Source: Allomuricauda ruestringensis DSM 13258 (GTDB lineage: Bacteria > Bacteroidota > Bacteroidia > Flavobacteriales > Flavobacteriaceae). From it: a DNA stretch of 64,000 bases. Positions 15,488 to 24,366 of this stretch are shown here, piece by piece. The notes beneath the pieces were generated by a model that made no database searches, was not told the origin of the DNA, and saw only the letters and a program-made list of their open reading frames with translations. Within the stretch, counting starts at the first letter, position 1, and every line of letters begins with the position of its first letter. The stretch spans positions 3,778,423 through 3,842,422 of the forward strand of contig NC_015945.1 of NCBI RefSeq assembly GCF_000224085.1. The letters are read 5' to 3'. Position numbers and translations under genes: made by a program.

Positions 15488-15520
15488 TTGACAATTGTCA
15501 TATAACGAACAGTATATTTG
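15488..15520 (+). promoter_or_regulatory. Promoter with perfect 12-bp palindrome
   Basis: TTG (15488-15490), 22 bases, then TATATTTG (15513-15520), an exact TAnnTTTG. TGACAATTGTCA (15489-15500) is a perfect palindrome covering the -33 region, so it may be an operator. It drives the gene at 15658, leaving a leader of about 130 bases. Confidence 0.55.
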
Positions 15521-15657
15521 TGGCTTGATTAAACCTAAAAAATCGTAAAAATCTTACAAACAAAAGGAAAACCCCAGAATTTTTAAGGATTATCTGCAAT
15601 CCTATAAAAAAGATTCATCCTAACTTTATGTTGAAAGAAAATTAGAATTCTATCAGC

Positions 15658-16326
15658 ATGGCTTTCCCCAATAAAAACAATGGTAAAAACAACCATCTAG
15701 GCCCAAAAGTTTTTCAGGCCACAGAAGGTTTAGATGACTTTATAAAGGATCTGGAAAGATACTTTTTTGCAACTGCGAAGCTTAAATGCAAGCAAGATGT
15801 TTTGAACAACCGTCTGGATTTGGTGGTGGAACTACATTTTAATTTTAGTATTTCTGATTGTCTTCGCCATTTTAATAACGGTGATTGGAGCGGTTACACT
15901 ATTACCGAAGAAAGTAAATCCGATATGTGCATGACAATGGCAAATGCATTGAAAAAATTAAACGAAAAAAGCACCTATCCCGCCGATATTATGGAAACAT
16001 CCCTTCATTTTACAGATACTTCCATTGTCATATCCAGACTCTATCCAAATAGCATTCCAGAACATTTGGGGAAAATAATATCAATGATCAATCAACACTT
16101 TATATATTTCACCAAAGGGTTGACTGAGATGCCCTATGAAATTTTTGTTCCGATTTTTGAAGATAATACTTCCATACTTTCCAAACAACCAAGCACAAGC
16201 AATAAATGTGGATATTATAACTATTGGGGGCTATACTTTTTTGATAAAGGACAAGAACACGAAGCCTTAATATACTCCCTTAGAAAAAAGAAATTTTACG
16301 AAGAGAATATTTTCCTCTTTGAGTAG
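15658..16326 (+). CDS. Hypothetical protein, 222 residues
   Basis: I do not recognise a family. There is no signal peptide and no membrane segment, so it is probably cytosolic. It is of mixed composition with several Cys and His residues (CKQDVLNNRLD, SDCLRHF, SNKCGYYNYWGLYFF) but no clear metal motif. It has its own consensus promoter with a palindrome and stands alone between the kinase/regulator pair and the convergent glyA. A link to the upstream regulators is inference. Confidence 0.65.
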   Translation: MAFPNKNNGKNNHLGPKVFQATEGLDDFIKDLERYFFATAKLKCKQDVLNNRLDLVVELHFNFSISDCLRHFNNGDWSGYTITEESKSDMCMTMANALKKLNEKSTYPADIMETSLHFTDTSIVISRLYPNSIPEHLGKIISMINQHFIYFTKGLTEMPYEIFVPIFEDNTSILSKQPSTSNKCGYYNYWGLYFFDKGQEHEALIYSLRKKKFYEENIFLFE

Positions 16327-16342
16327 AATCCACTAGCAAATA

Positions 16343-17626
16343 CTAAACACTGAACAAAGGTCGCGATTTCATTAAATCGTTGACCTTTTGTTTTATACCA
16401 GCTATTTTTTTCTCGTTTTCGGCATCGGTGATAATTTCATCGATAAACCCAACAATGGTCTCCATATCTTCTTCCTTGAGGCCTCTAGTAGTGATAGCGG
16501 ATGTGCCAAAACGCACTCCAGATGTTATAAACGGCGATTTATCATCAAACGGAACCATGTTTTTGTTGGCCGTAATATCTGCCTTGACCAACACTTGTTC
16601 GGCTTCCTTGCCCGAAATATTCTTGTTTCTAAGGTCAATCAACATCATGTGATTGTCCGTTCCACCGGAAATTACTTTGTAATCCTTGTCCATAAAGGCT
16701 TTGGCCATGGCAGCGGCATTTTTCTTAACCTGAACCATATAGTGTAAATATTCATCGGTAAGTGCTTCTCCAAAAGCAATGGCTTTCGCGGCTATAATAT
16801 GTTCCAAAGGTCCGCCTTGGTTTCCTGGGAATACCGCCAAATCCAACAAACCGGACATTTTTCTTAGGTTTCCGTTCTTTAGTTTGATACCAAACGGATT
16901 TTCGAAGTTCTCGCCCATTAAAATTAGGCCTCCACGGGGGCCACGCAAGGTTTTGTGCGTAGTGGTGGTAACAATATGGCAATGTGGAATGGGGTCGTTC
17001 AAGATTCCCTTGGCAATCAATCCGGCAGGGTGTGAAATATCGGCCAAAAGCAAAGCCCCAACACTATCCGCAATTTCTCGGAAACGCTTAAAATCCATAT
17101 CCCTGGAATAAGCGGATGCCCCAGCAATAATCAATTTGGGCTTTTCCTTATCTGCAATCTCTTGAATTTTATCATAGTTCAACAAACCCGTTTCCTCGTC
17201 CACGCCATAAAAAACAGGGTTGTATAATTTTCCGGAAAAATTGACAGGGGAACCATGGGTAAGGTGACCTCCGTGCGACAAATCAAAACCTAAAATGGTA
17301 TCTCCCGGGTTTAGGCAGGCATGATAAACCGATGCATTGGCCTGTGAACCCGAGTGCGGCTGAACGTTGGCATAAACAGCCCCGAACAATTCCTTGGCGC
17401 GGTCAATGGCCAATTGCTCTACTTGGTCCACCACTTCACAACCACCATAATAGCGCTTCCCAGGGTATCCTTCGGCATATTTGTTCGTAAGTACGGAGCC
17501 AGCGGCTTCCATTACCTGTGGACTTACAAAGTTTTCAGAAGCTATCAGTTCAATACCTTCCAACTGTCTGTCCTTCTCTTGCGCTATCAGTTCAAAAATC
17601 TTGTGGTCTCGTTGCATGTTGCCCAT
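16343..17626 (-). CDS. glyA: Serine hydroxymethyltransferase
   Basis: 427 residues, full length for the family. It converts serine and tetrahydrofolate to glycine and methylene-tetrahydrofolate with PLP in the cytosol. Visible signatures are [13 protein letters not shown] near residue 25, [17 protein letters not shown], and the PLP lysine in [14 protein letters not shown]. The fourth codon ([10 protein letters not shown], 17617) is the usual family start and may be the true one. Its 3' end faces the hypothetical gene with only 16 bases between. Confidence 0.97.
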   Translation of the reverse strand: MGNMQRDHKIFELIAQEKDRQLEGIELIASENFVSPQVMEAAGSVLTNKYAEGYPGKRYYGGCEVVDQVEQLAIDRAKELFGAVYANVQPHSGSQANASVYHACLNPGDTILGFDLSHGGHLTHGSPVNFSGKLYNPVFYGVDEETGLLNYDKIQEIADKEKPKLIIAGASAYSRDMDFKRFREIADSVGALLLADISHPAGLIAKGILNDPIPHCHIVTTTTHKTLRGPRGGLILMGENFENPFGIKLKNGNLRKMSGLLDLAVFPGNQGGPLEHIIAAKAIAFGEALTDEYLHYMVQVKKNAAAMAKAFMDKDYKVISGGTDNHMMLIDLRNKNISGKEAEQVLVKADITANKNMVPFDDKSPFITSGVRFGTSAITTRGLKEEDMETIVGFIDEIITDAENEKKIAGIKQKVNDLMKSRPLFSV

Positions 17627-17871
17627 TGTTTAATTAAGGGCGTAAAATTACGAATTGAAAGGGGATTTTCATTCATAAAAAAACAATTGGAACTTAATTT
17701 TATTAAACGACAATTAACAATTTTTAAAACAATCCATTCCCCCTACTACTATTGGTTTTTCAAGCTTTTTAGCCAAAATATACTACCGTCCACGCTTTTT
17801 CGTTTAAAGATTAAGGATTTTTGGCACAGCTATTGAATTCCCAAAAATACCAATCCATAAAGTTGACCAGT

Positions 17872-19056
17872 ATGAAAAGATTTATACTCTTAACCGCAAT
17901 TATTGTTTTAAGCGCCTGTAGCGGCGTAAAGAAAACCCAAGAGGCCCTGAACACGGGCAATTATACCGCGGCAATGAACAAGGCCATTAAAAACCTGACC
18001 GAAAACAAGACCAAAAAGGGCCATCAGGAATACATTGTTTTACTTGAAGAGGCTTTTGCCAAGAATACGGCAAGAGAGCAACAGGAAATTGCTTTTCTTC
18101 AGAACGATGGCAACCCTGCCAATTTGGAAACCATCTACAACAAATATTTACAGTTGAAGCAAATTCAACAACGTATTCGACCTTTATTGCCTTTGTACAT
18201 TAATGATGAAGGCAGAAATGCGGAGTTCAACTTTGTGAACTACGACAATCAAATTTTAAATACCAAGGACGATCTTGCCGAGCACTTGTATCAAAATGCT
18301 ACGAACCTATTGGAATCGGCCAAATACAAAGCGGATTACAGGGCCGCCTACGAGGATTTAAAATATTTGGAGGAAATAAATCCGGGCTATCGCGAAACAG
18401 CTGCCAAAATGGATGAAGCCTATAACAAAGGGTTGGAATTCGTAAGAGTCGAAATTGCAAACCAAACAGAACAGATTATCCCAGAGCGTTTGGAATCGGA
18501 ACTTTTGGATTTTAATGCTTTCGGAATCGATAACTTCTGGTTGCAGTACCACACCAATCCGCTTTCCAATGTCAAATATGATTACGCCATGAACTTGGAT
18601 TTTATGGAAATCAATGTCTCCCCAGAACGAATCAACGAAACACAGGTAATCAAGGAAAAACAAATTAAAGATGGATGGGAATATCTATTGGATCGTGACG
18701 GCAACGTGGTAAAAGATAGTTTGGGCAACAAGATAAAAGTGGACAAAATGCGGACCGTTACTTGTAAATTGTTCCAGTTTACCCAAACCAAGAGCGCACA
18801 AATTGGGGCCAAAGTAAGTTTCACAGACTTGAGGAACGGGCAGGAAATCAATTCCTATCCCCTATCCAGCGAATTTATATTTGAGCATATTTTTGCCAAT
18901 TACCAAGGGGATAAAAGAGCTTTGGAAGATGATTTAATGTTGTACCTCAATGCTCGGGAAGTTCCTTTCCCATCCAACGAGCAAATGGTCTATGATGCAG
19001 GTGAAGTCCTTAAATTGCGTCTCAAGAGCATCGTCTCCAAATATCAGTTCAACTAA
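17872..19056 (+). CDS. Hypothetical lipoprotein, about 394 residues
   Basis: ATG 17872 gives the signal MKRFILLTAIIVLSAC with a lipid cysteine at 16. The first third of the mature protein (EALNTGNYTAAMNKAIKNL, EEAFAKNTAREQQEIAFL) reads as TPR-like helices, and the C-terminal part is beta-rich (SAQIGAKVSFTDLRNGQEIN). No enzyme motif is seen. It is probably a periplasmic outer-membrane-anchored protein found across this family. It stands alone, divergent from glyA, and is followed by a palindromic repeat. Confidence 0.75.
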   Translation: MKRFILLTAIIVLSACSGVKKTQEALNTGNYTAAMNKAIKNLTENKTKKGHQEYIVLLEEAFAKNTAREQQEIAFLQNDGNPANLETIYNKYLQLKQIQQRIRPLLPLYINDEGRNAEFNFVNYDNQILNTKDDLAEHLYQNATNLLESAKYKADYRAAYEDLKYLEEINPGYRETAAKMDEAYNKGLEFVRVEIANQTEQIIPERLESELLDFNAFGIDNFWLQYHTNPLSNVKYDYAMNLDFMEINVSPERINETQVIKEKQIKDGWEYLLDRDGNVVKDSLGNKIKVDKMRTVTCKLFQFTQTKSAQIGAKVSFTDLRNGQEINSYPLSSEFIFEHIFANYQGDKRALEDDLMLYLNAREVPFPSNEQMVYDAGEVLKLRLKSIVSKYQFN

Positions 19057-19063
19057 AAATAAT

Positions 19064-19117
19064 GTCACATCGAGCGCAGTCGAGATGCTTTAAGTTCTCG
19101 ACTGTGCCCGAAATGAC
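19064..19117. repeat. GTCAC...ATGAC palindromic repeat, copy 1
   Basis: Runs from GTCACATCGAGCGCAG to CCCGAAATGAC, with an internal TCGAG/CTCGA pairing. It lies between two convergent genes and might also act as their terminator. Confidence 0.6.
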
Positions 19118-19137
19118 ATAAACTTCTTTGTTTTTAT

Positions 19138-19527
19138 TTATAGGTACTGTGTAAAATCCGTATCCGCAATGGCACCGTGCGAAGTGTGAAAAACAACCTC
19201 GCCATTTTTTAACACCAATAATTGGGGAGACTCGTGCCGAACACCAAACTTATCTTCGATTGCATTGGATACATCCCTGTGATGCTGAATCGTCAAAAAA
19301 TAAAGGTCAATATCCAAGTCTGTGTCATATCCCTCCGTAAACATATTCAACACCATTCTGCTGATGCCGCACGTACTGGAGTGTTTGTAAATCACTTGCG
19401 TTTTACTTTTTGAGTTTTCCGCAATCGCTTCCAACTGATCCATAGATTCCAATTGAATCCATGGCAATTCCTTCTTTTCCTTTACGGTTTTATCCTTCTT
19501 CCCGAAGACACTGTCAAATATTCCCAT
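19138..19527 (-). CDS. ytxJ: Monothiol bacilliredoxin, YtxJ family
   Basis: 129 residues with a thioredoxin fold and a single active cysteine, Cys53, in the CXXS-type motif TCGIS. The YtxJ family is linked with bacillithiol, where such proteins remove the thiol from S-bacillithiolated proteins; bacillithiol is used by Firmicutes and many Bacteroidota. The cis-proline strand (ESPQLLVLKNGEVVFHTSHGAI) is conserved. It is divergent from clpB, sharing a 142-base promoter region, which hints at joint stress control. Confidence 0.88.
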   Translation of the reverse strand: MGIFDSVFGKKDKTVKEKKELPWIQLESMDQLEAIAENSKSKTQVIYKHSSTCGISRMVLNMFTEGYDTDLDIDLYFLTIQHHRDVSNAIEDKFGVRHESPQLLVLKNGEVVFHTSHGAIADTDFTQYL

Positions 19528-19531
19528 GTTG

Positions 19532-19565
19532 CAAATTTACAGCTTAAGTCGTAAGCAAACAAAAA
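19532..19565 (-). promoter_or_regulatory. Candidate promoter of ytxJ
   Basis: On the minus strand TTTTTG (19565-19560), a 20-base spacer, TAAATTTG (19539-19532). The match is good, but the ATG begins only four bases further, so the message would be leaderless; this lowers confidence. Confidence 0.4.
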
Positions 19566-19579
19566 GCTTATAACTGACG

Positions 19580-19614
19580 AAATGTCCTGTGTTTGTTGAA
19601 TTCACAAGACATTT
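19580..19614. promoter_or_regulatory. 12-bp inverted repeat upstream of clpB, candidate operator
   Basis: AAATGTCCTGTG (19580-19591) and CACAAGACATTT (19603-19614) match as inverted arms at 11 of 12 positions, 11 bases apart. The right arm touches the -33 element of the clpB promoter, as expected for a repressor site. It resembles neither CIRCE nor HAIR in sequence. Confidence 0.5.
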
Positions 19615-19642
19615 TGACGGTGTGGGTGCATTGGTAAGATTG
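19613..19642 (+). promoter_or_regulatory. Candidate promoter of clpB
   Basis: TTTG (19613-19616), an 18-base spacer, then TAAGATTG (19635-19642), one mismatch from TAnnTTTG. Transcription would begin near 19646, giving a leader of about 24 bases before ATG 19670. Confidence 0.5.
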
Positions 19643-19669
19643 TTGACATACTAGAGGAAAACGATAACT

Positions 19670-22270
19670 ATGAACTTTAATAATTTTACAATAAAATCAC
19701 AAGAAGCCATTCAAAGGGCCCAGCAATTGGCCCAAGAATTTGGGCATCAACAAATCGAAAACGAACATTTGTTCAAGGCCATTGCCGAGGTCGATGAAAA
19801 CGTGCTCCCCTTCATTTTGAAAAAACTGAATGTCAACACCAACCTCATCAATCAAATATTGGACAAGGAACTCCAAAGCTTTTCAAAAGTAACAGGAGGA
19901 GACATTATGCTTTCCAGAGAGGCTGGAAAAACGGTGAACGAAGCCAATATCATCGCCAAAAGCCTTGGGGATGAATACGTTTCCGTTGAGCACTTGTTAT
20001 TGGCCATTTTCAAGTCCAAAAGTAAAATCGCTCAAATACTAAAAGATCAGGGCGTAACCGAAAAAGATTTGAAAGCAGCCATTCAAGAACTGCGCAAAGG
20101 GGGCAAAGTCACTTCGCAAAGTGCCGAGGAAACCTATAACTCGCTGGACAAATACGCAAACAACCTCAACCAAATGGCCGATAGCGGTAAATTGGATCCT
20201 GTAATCGGTAGGGACGAGGAAATCCGTAGGGTTTTGCAGATTTTGTCCAGACGTACCAAGAACAACCCGATGCTTGTGGGTGAACCCGGAGTGGGTAAAA
20301 CCGCCATTGCCGAAGGTTTGGCACACCGAATCATTCAAGGAGACATACCCGAAAACCTTAAGGACAAGGTCATCTATTCTTTGGATATGGGAGCGCTCAT
20401 TGCTGGAGCCAAATACAAAGGTGAGTTTGAGGAGCGTTTAAAAGCTGTGATCAAAGAGGTAACTTCATCAGACGGGAACATTGTGCTCTTTATTGATGAA
20501 ATCCACACTTTGGTAGGTGCAGGTGGCGGACAAGGCGCCATGGATGCCGCAAACATCCTAAAACCTGCCTTGGCCCGTGGTGAACTTAGAGCTATCGGAG
20601 CAACTACATTGGACGAGTACCAAAAGTATTTCGAAAAAGACAAGGCCTTGGAGCGTAGGTTCCAAAAGGTCATAGTGGACGAACCCGATACCGAGAGCGC
20701 CATTTCCATCCTAAGGGGTATTAAGGAAAAATATGAGGCACACCATAAGGTTCGCATTAAGGATGATGCCGTAATTGGGGCCGTAGAGCTATCCCAACGC
20801 TACATCACCAACAGATTTTTGCCCGATAAAGCCATTGACCTTATGGACGAAGCAGCTTCCAAACTTCGAATGGAAATCAACTCCAAACCTGAAGAATTGG
20901 ATGTACTCGACCGTAAAATAATGCAGTTGGAGATTGAATTGGAGGCCATCAAAAGGGAAAACGACACTTCCAAGTTGAAAACGTTGAATTTGGATTTGGC
21001 CAACCTTAAAGAAGAACGAAATGAAATCTTTGCCAAATGGGAAAGTGAGAAAACCGTGGTGGACAACATCCAAAAAACCAAAGAGGATATTGAAAACTAC
21101 AAAGTAGAAGCCGAACGTGCCGAACGAAACGGGGATTACGGAAAGGTAGCGGAATTGCGCTACGGTAAAATAAAAGAGTCCCAAGAAAGATTGGAAAAAC
21201 TGCAAGATGAACTTGCTGAACAGCAAACCGCGGGCACTTTGATAAAAGAAGAAGTGACCTATGAGGATATTGCCGAGGTTGTGGCCAAATGGACAGGAAT
21301 TCCCGTGAACAAGATGATGCAGAGTGAACGCGAAAAATTATTGCAACTGGAAGACGTGCTGCACAAACGCGTGGTAGGCCAAGATGAGGCCATAATCGCC
21401 GTTTCCGATGCTATCCGAAGGAGTAGAGCGGGCTTGCAGGACGCCAAGAAACCTATCGGTTCGTTCCTGTTCCTAGGTACTACAGGAGTTGGTAAAACCG
21501 AGTTGGCCAAAACCTTGGCCGCCTATCTGTTCGATGATGAAAATTCCATCACACGGATAGATATGAGCGAATACCAAGAACGTCACTCCGTGAGCCGTTT
21601 GGTAGGTGCGCCTCCAGGATATGTGGGTTATGATGAAGGCGGACAGTTGACCGAAGCGGTGCGTAGGAAGCCCTATTCTGTCATCTTGTTGGATGAGATT
21701 GAAAAAGCACATCCGGATACCTTCAACATTCTATTGCAAGTGTTGGACGAAGGTAGGCTGACCGACAACAAAGGTCGTGTGGCGGATTTCAAAAACTCCA
21801 TCATTATTATGACCAGTAATATGGGCAGCCACATTATTCAAGAGAAGTTTGAAGATGCCGTAGACTTGGAAAGCGCTTCGGAGTCAGCACGGATAGAAGT
21901 TTTGGGATTGCTGCGTAAGACCATCAGACCCGAATTCTTGAACCGTATTGACGATATCATTATGTTTACTCCGTTGAGCAAATCGGACATCAAAGATATT
22001 GTAGGACTTCAATTGGACAACTTAAAGAAAATGTTGACCAAGCAAAACATCACCTTGGATGCCACCGAAGAGGCAATAGACTATTTGGCAACAAAAGGTT
22101 TTGATCCACAATATGGTGCCCGACCTGTAAAAAGATTAATTCAGAAAGAGGTTTTGAACAACCTTTCCAAAGAGTTGCTCTCAGGAAAAATAACTGCTGA
22201 TAGCATCGTACTCTTAGACTCTTTTGATGATCAATTGGTATTTAGAAATCAAGATGAACTTGTAGAGTAA
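19670..22270 (+). CDS. clpB: ATP-dependent disaggregase ClpB
   Basis: 866 residues, full length. The order is N-domain (1-150, two Clp_N repeats), AAA+ ring 1 with GEPGVGKT near 206 and VLFIDEIHTLVGAG, a coiled-coil middle domain (~405-530) that marks ClpB rather than ClpA or ClpC, AAA+ ring 2 with GTTGVGKTE and RIDMSEYQERHSVSRL, and the C-terminal D2-small domain. With DnaK it solubilises aggregated proteins after heat shock. It stands alone, behind an inverted repeat that may be a heat-stress operator, and ends at a strong terminator. Confidence 0.98.
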   Translation: MNFNNFTIKSQEAIQRAQQLAQEFGHQQIENEHLFKAIAEVDENVLPFILKKLNVNTNLINQILDKELQSFSKVTGGDIMLSREAGKTVNEANIIAKSLGDEYVSVEHLLLAIFKSKSKIAQILKDQGVTEKDLKAAIQELRKGGKVTSQSAEETYNSLDKYANNLNQMADSGKLDPVIGRDEEIRRVLQILSRRTKNNPMLVGEPGVGKTAIAEGLAHRIIQGDIPENLKDKVIYSLDMGALIAGAKYKGEFEERLKAVIKEVTSSDGNIVLFIDEIHTLVGAGGGQGAMDAANILKPALARGELRAIGATTLDEYQKYFEKDKALERRFQKVIVDEPDTESAISILRGIKEKYEAHHKVRIKDDAVIGAVELSQRYITNRFLPDKAIDLMDEAASKLRMEINSKPEELDVLDRKIMQLEIELEAIKRENDTSKLKTLNLDLANLKEERNEIFAKWESEKTVVDNIQKTKEDIENYKVEAERAERNGDYGKVAELRYGKIKESQERLEKLQDELAEQQTAGTLIKEEVTYEDIAEVVAKWTGIPVNKMMQSEREKLLQLEDVLHKRVVGQDEAIIAVSDAIRRSRAGLQDAKKPIGSFLFLGTTGVGKTELAKTLAAYLFDDENSITRIDMSEYQERHSVSRLVGAPPGYVGYDEGGQLTEAVRRKPYSVILLDEIEKAHPDTFNILLQVLDEGRLTDNKGRVADFKNSIIIMTSNMGSHIIQEKFEDAVDLESASESARIEVLGLLRKTIRPEFLNRIDDIIMFTPLSKSDIKDIVGLQLDNLKKMLTKQNITLDATEEAIDYLATKGFDPQYGARPVKRLIQKEVLNNLSKELLSGKITADSIVLLDSFDDQLVFRNQDELVE

Positions 22271-22297
22271 GTTCTCAAAATAAATTTCAGTCAGGAA

Positions 22298-22333
22298 AAC
22301 CTCTCCCATAGCTTTTTGGGAGAGGTTTTTTTA
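22298..22333 (+). terminator. Rho-independent terminator of clpB
   Basis: AACCTCTCCC (22298-22307) pairs perfectly with GGGAGAGGTT (from 22318) around a 10-base loop and runs into a T tract. Confidence 0.9.
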
Positions 22334-22343
22334 TGAAAAATTC

Positions 22344-22457
22344 GTCATTTCGAGTGGTTTTTTGAACTGCAAGTCAAAAAAATGTATCGAGAAAAGAATT
22401 TTTTAAAGTATCAACCTCGCTCTCGATACTTCTCCTTCTGAAAAAACACGAACTGAC
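22344..22457. repeat. GTCATTTCGAGTGG repeat, copy 2
   Basis: Begins GTCATTTCGAGTGG, contains TATCGAGAAAAGAATTTTT and later TCTCGATA, and ends GAACTGACGG. The same parts in the same order occur at 34700-34814. It lies between the clpB terminator and the gntP promoter. Confidence 0.65.
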
Positions 22458-22483
22458 GGTTTTTTTATTTCTTTCACAATCTT

Positions 22484-22560
22484 AAACCATATCCTTAGAA
22501 ATTCGCAATAATCAATGCCTGTAATATATAAATCCTTATTTTAGCCCAAAACCATATCCT
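22484..22560 (+). promoter_or_regulatory. Pair of 12-bp direct repeats before the gntP operon
   Basis: AAACCATATCCT occurs at 22484-22495 and again at 22549-22560, directly before the start codon region. The centres are 65 bp apart. It may be a regulator site for the operon; no promoter element between them is convincing. Confidence 0.3.
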
Positions 22561-22564
22561 AAAT

Positions 22565-23878
22565 ATGCCACTAATCATTGCCGTTCTAGGTATTTTTCTG
22601 CTTTTCTTACTCATCGCAAAATTTAAACTCAACGCCTTCCTATCCTTCATTATCGTATGCCTCTTTGTAGGTATTTTTCAAGGAATGGAACTGGAAAGTT
22701 TAGTGAACTCCATTCAACGAGGTATCGGGAATACCTTAGGTTTTCTGGTTCTAATTCTGGGACTGGGTGCTATGTTGGGGAAATTGGTCGCCGATAGTGG
22801 CGCCGCACAACAAATCACCACCCAACTTGTAGCCAAGTTTGGAGTAAAGCACGTACAATGGGCAATGGTGGTTACGGGATTTATCGTGGGAATACCGATG
22901 TTCTATTCCGTAGGCTTCGTTATTTTAATTCCTTTGGTTTTTACCATAGCATTTTCCACGGGACTGCCCTTACTCTACGTAGGATTGCCAATGCTGACTT
23001 CTTTATCGGTCACACATGGGTACCTTCCTCCCCACCCTGCTCCTACGGCCATCGCAGCCATGTTTAATGCGGATATTGGAAAAACATTATTGTACGGACT
23101 TATCGTAGCTGTTCCCGCTATCATCGTGGCAGGTCCTTTATTTGCCCGTACCATTAAAAATATAGAAGCCAAACCCCTAAAGGAATTTTACAATGCCGAA
23201 CCTATACCAGAAGAGGAACTCCCATCCACAGCAGTAAGTATTTTAACTGCGCTCTCCCCTATTATTTTTATTGGGATAGGCATCGCAGCAGAACAATTCT
23301 TGGAAGAAGGCTTGTTGCAGAACATACTAGTCTTTATTGGTAATCCAGTAATTGCTTTGCTGCTATCCGTGCTCATTGCCATCTATTCTCTGGGATTGGC
23401 CAAGGGCAAGGAAATGGGTGATTTAATGAATTCGCTTTCCACCTCGGTTTCCAGTATTACGATGATTCTATTGATTATTGCAGGGGCCGGAGCTTTAAAA
23501 GAAGTTTTGATAGATAGTCAAGTGAGCGATTATATCGCCAATAGTTTAAAAGGTTCGAGTGTTTCACCATTAGTGCTTGCTTGGCTCATAGCCACCGCCA
23601 TTCGTGTAAGTGTAGGGTCCGCCACCGTAGCAGGGCTCACTGCAGCGGGTATTGTACTACCTTTGGCTTCGGGCACAGGTACAAGCCCAGAATTAATGGT
23701 ACTGGCCATTGGTTCCGGAAGTTTGATGCTCTCCCATGTCAACGATACAGGTTTTTGGATGTTCAAGGAATATTTTAACCTGTCCGTCAAAGAAACGCTC
23801 TCCACTTGGACCGTCATGGAAACCTTGGTTGGTATTATGGGACTCTTGGGCGTTTTGGCAATCAACAGTATAATCTAA
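22565..23878 (+). CDS. GntP-family proton symporter (gluconate-type)
   Basis: 437 residues, almost wholly hydrophobic with about 12 membrane helices. GntP-family features are visible: VLILGLGAMLGKLVADSGAAQ, IPMFYSVGFVILIPLVF, HGYLPPHPAPTA and LMLSHVNDTGFW near the C terminus. Members import sugar acids such as gluconate, but also D-serine and related hydroxy or amino acids. The neighbours here, RidA and a dipeptidase, hint at an amino-acid-like substrate rather than gluconate; a gluconokinase gene is present, but 15 kb away. First gene of a three-gene operon. Confidence 0.9.
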   Translation: MPLIIAVLGIFLLFLLIAKFKLNAFLSFIIVCLFVGIFQGMELESLVNSIQRGIGNTLGFLVLILGLGAMLGKLVADSGAAQQITTQLVAKFGVKHVQWAMVVTGFIVGIPMFYSVGFVILIPLVFTIAFSTGLPLLYVGLPMLTSLSVTHGYLPPHPAPTAIAAMFNADIGKTLLYGLIVAVPAIIVAGPLFARTIKNIEAKPLKEFYNAEPIPEEELPSTAVSILTALSPIIFIGIGIAAEQFLEEGLLQNILVFIGNPVIALLLSVLIAIYSLGLAKGKEMGDLMNSLSTSVSSITMILLIIAGAGALKEVLIDSQVSDYIANSLKGSSVSPLVLAWLIATAIRVSVGSATVAGLTAAGIVLPLASGTGTSPELMVLAIGSGSLMLSHVNDTGFWMFKEYFNLSVKETLSTWTVMETLVGIMGLLGVLAINSII

Positions 23879-23889
23879 CGATACAATTT

Positions 23890-24357
23890 ATGGAAAAATC
23901 ACCATCGCAACGTTTGGAGGCGTTAAACCTCCAATTACCTCCTGCCCCACCACCTGCAGGAGTTTATCGACCTGTTTTAGTGGTAGGCAACTTTTTATAT
24001 GTGTCAGGTCAAGGCCCTGTTAATCTCGATGGCTCTCTGATGACCGGTAGAGCCGGCGATGACCTCGATGAAGAACAGGCAAAATTGGCAGCCAGACAAG
24101 TCGGTTTGACCATGTTGTCCACCATTACCACTCACTTTGGCAGTTTGGACAAAATCAAAAGAATGGTGAAAGTATTGGGAATGGTAAATTGCACTCCAGA
24201 TTTTGGCAAGCACCCCTATGTGATCAATGGTTTTAGTGAATTAATGGCGGATGTCTTTGGACAAGAAAACGGTATCGGGGCACGGAGTGCCGTAGGTATG
24301 ATGCTCCCCAACAATATTGCCGTAGAAATTGAAGCTATTTTTGAACTTCACCCATAA
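23890..24357 (+). CDS. ridA: RidA family reactive-enamine deaminase
   Basis: 155 residues from ATG 23890; the frame remains open into the transporter gene, but that part is not coding. It is a YjgF/YER057c/UK114 (RidA) homotrimer family member with the pattern NFLYVSGQGPVNLDG and RSAVGMMLPNNIAVEIEAIFE. RidA hydrolyses enamine/imine intermediates released by PLP enzymes. It is somewhat longer than canonical RidA (about 128), which points to a Rid2-7 type subgroup. The operon position suggests detoxification during catabolism of the imported compound. Confidence 0.88.
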   Translation: MEKSPSQRLEALNLQLPPAPPPAGVYRPVLVVGNFLYVSGQGPVNLDGSLMTGRAGDDLDEEQAKLAARQVGLTMLSTITTHFGSLDKIKRMVKVLGMVNCTPDFGKHPYVINGFSELMADVFGQENGIGARSAVGMMLPNNIAVEIEAIFELHP

Positions 24358-24366
24358 AGACAGCAT

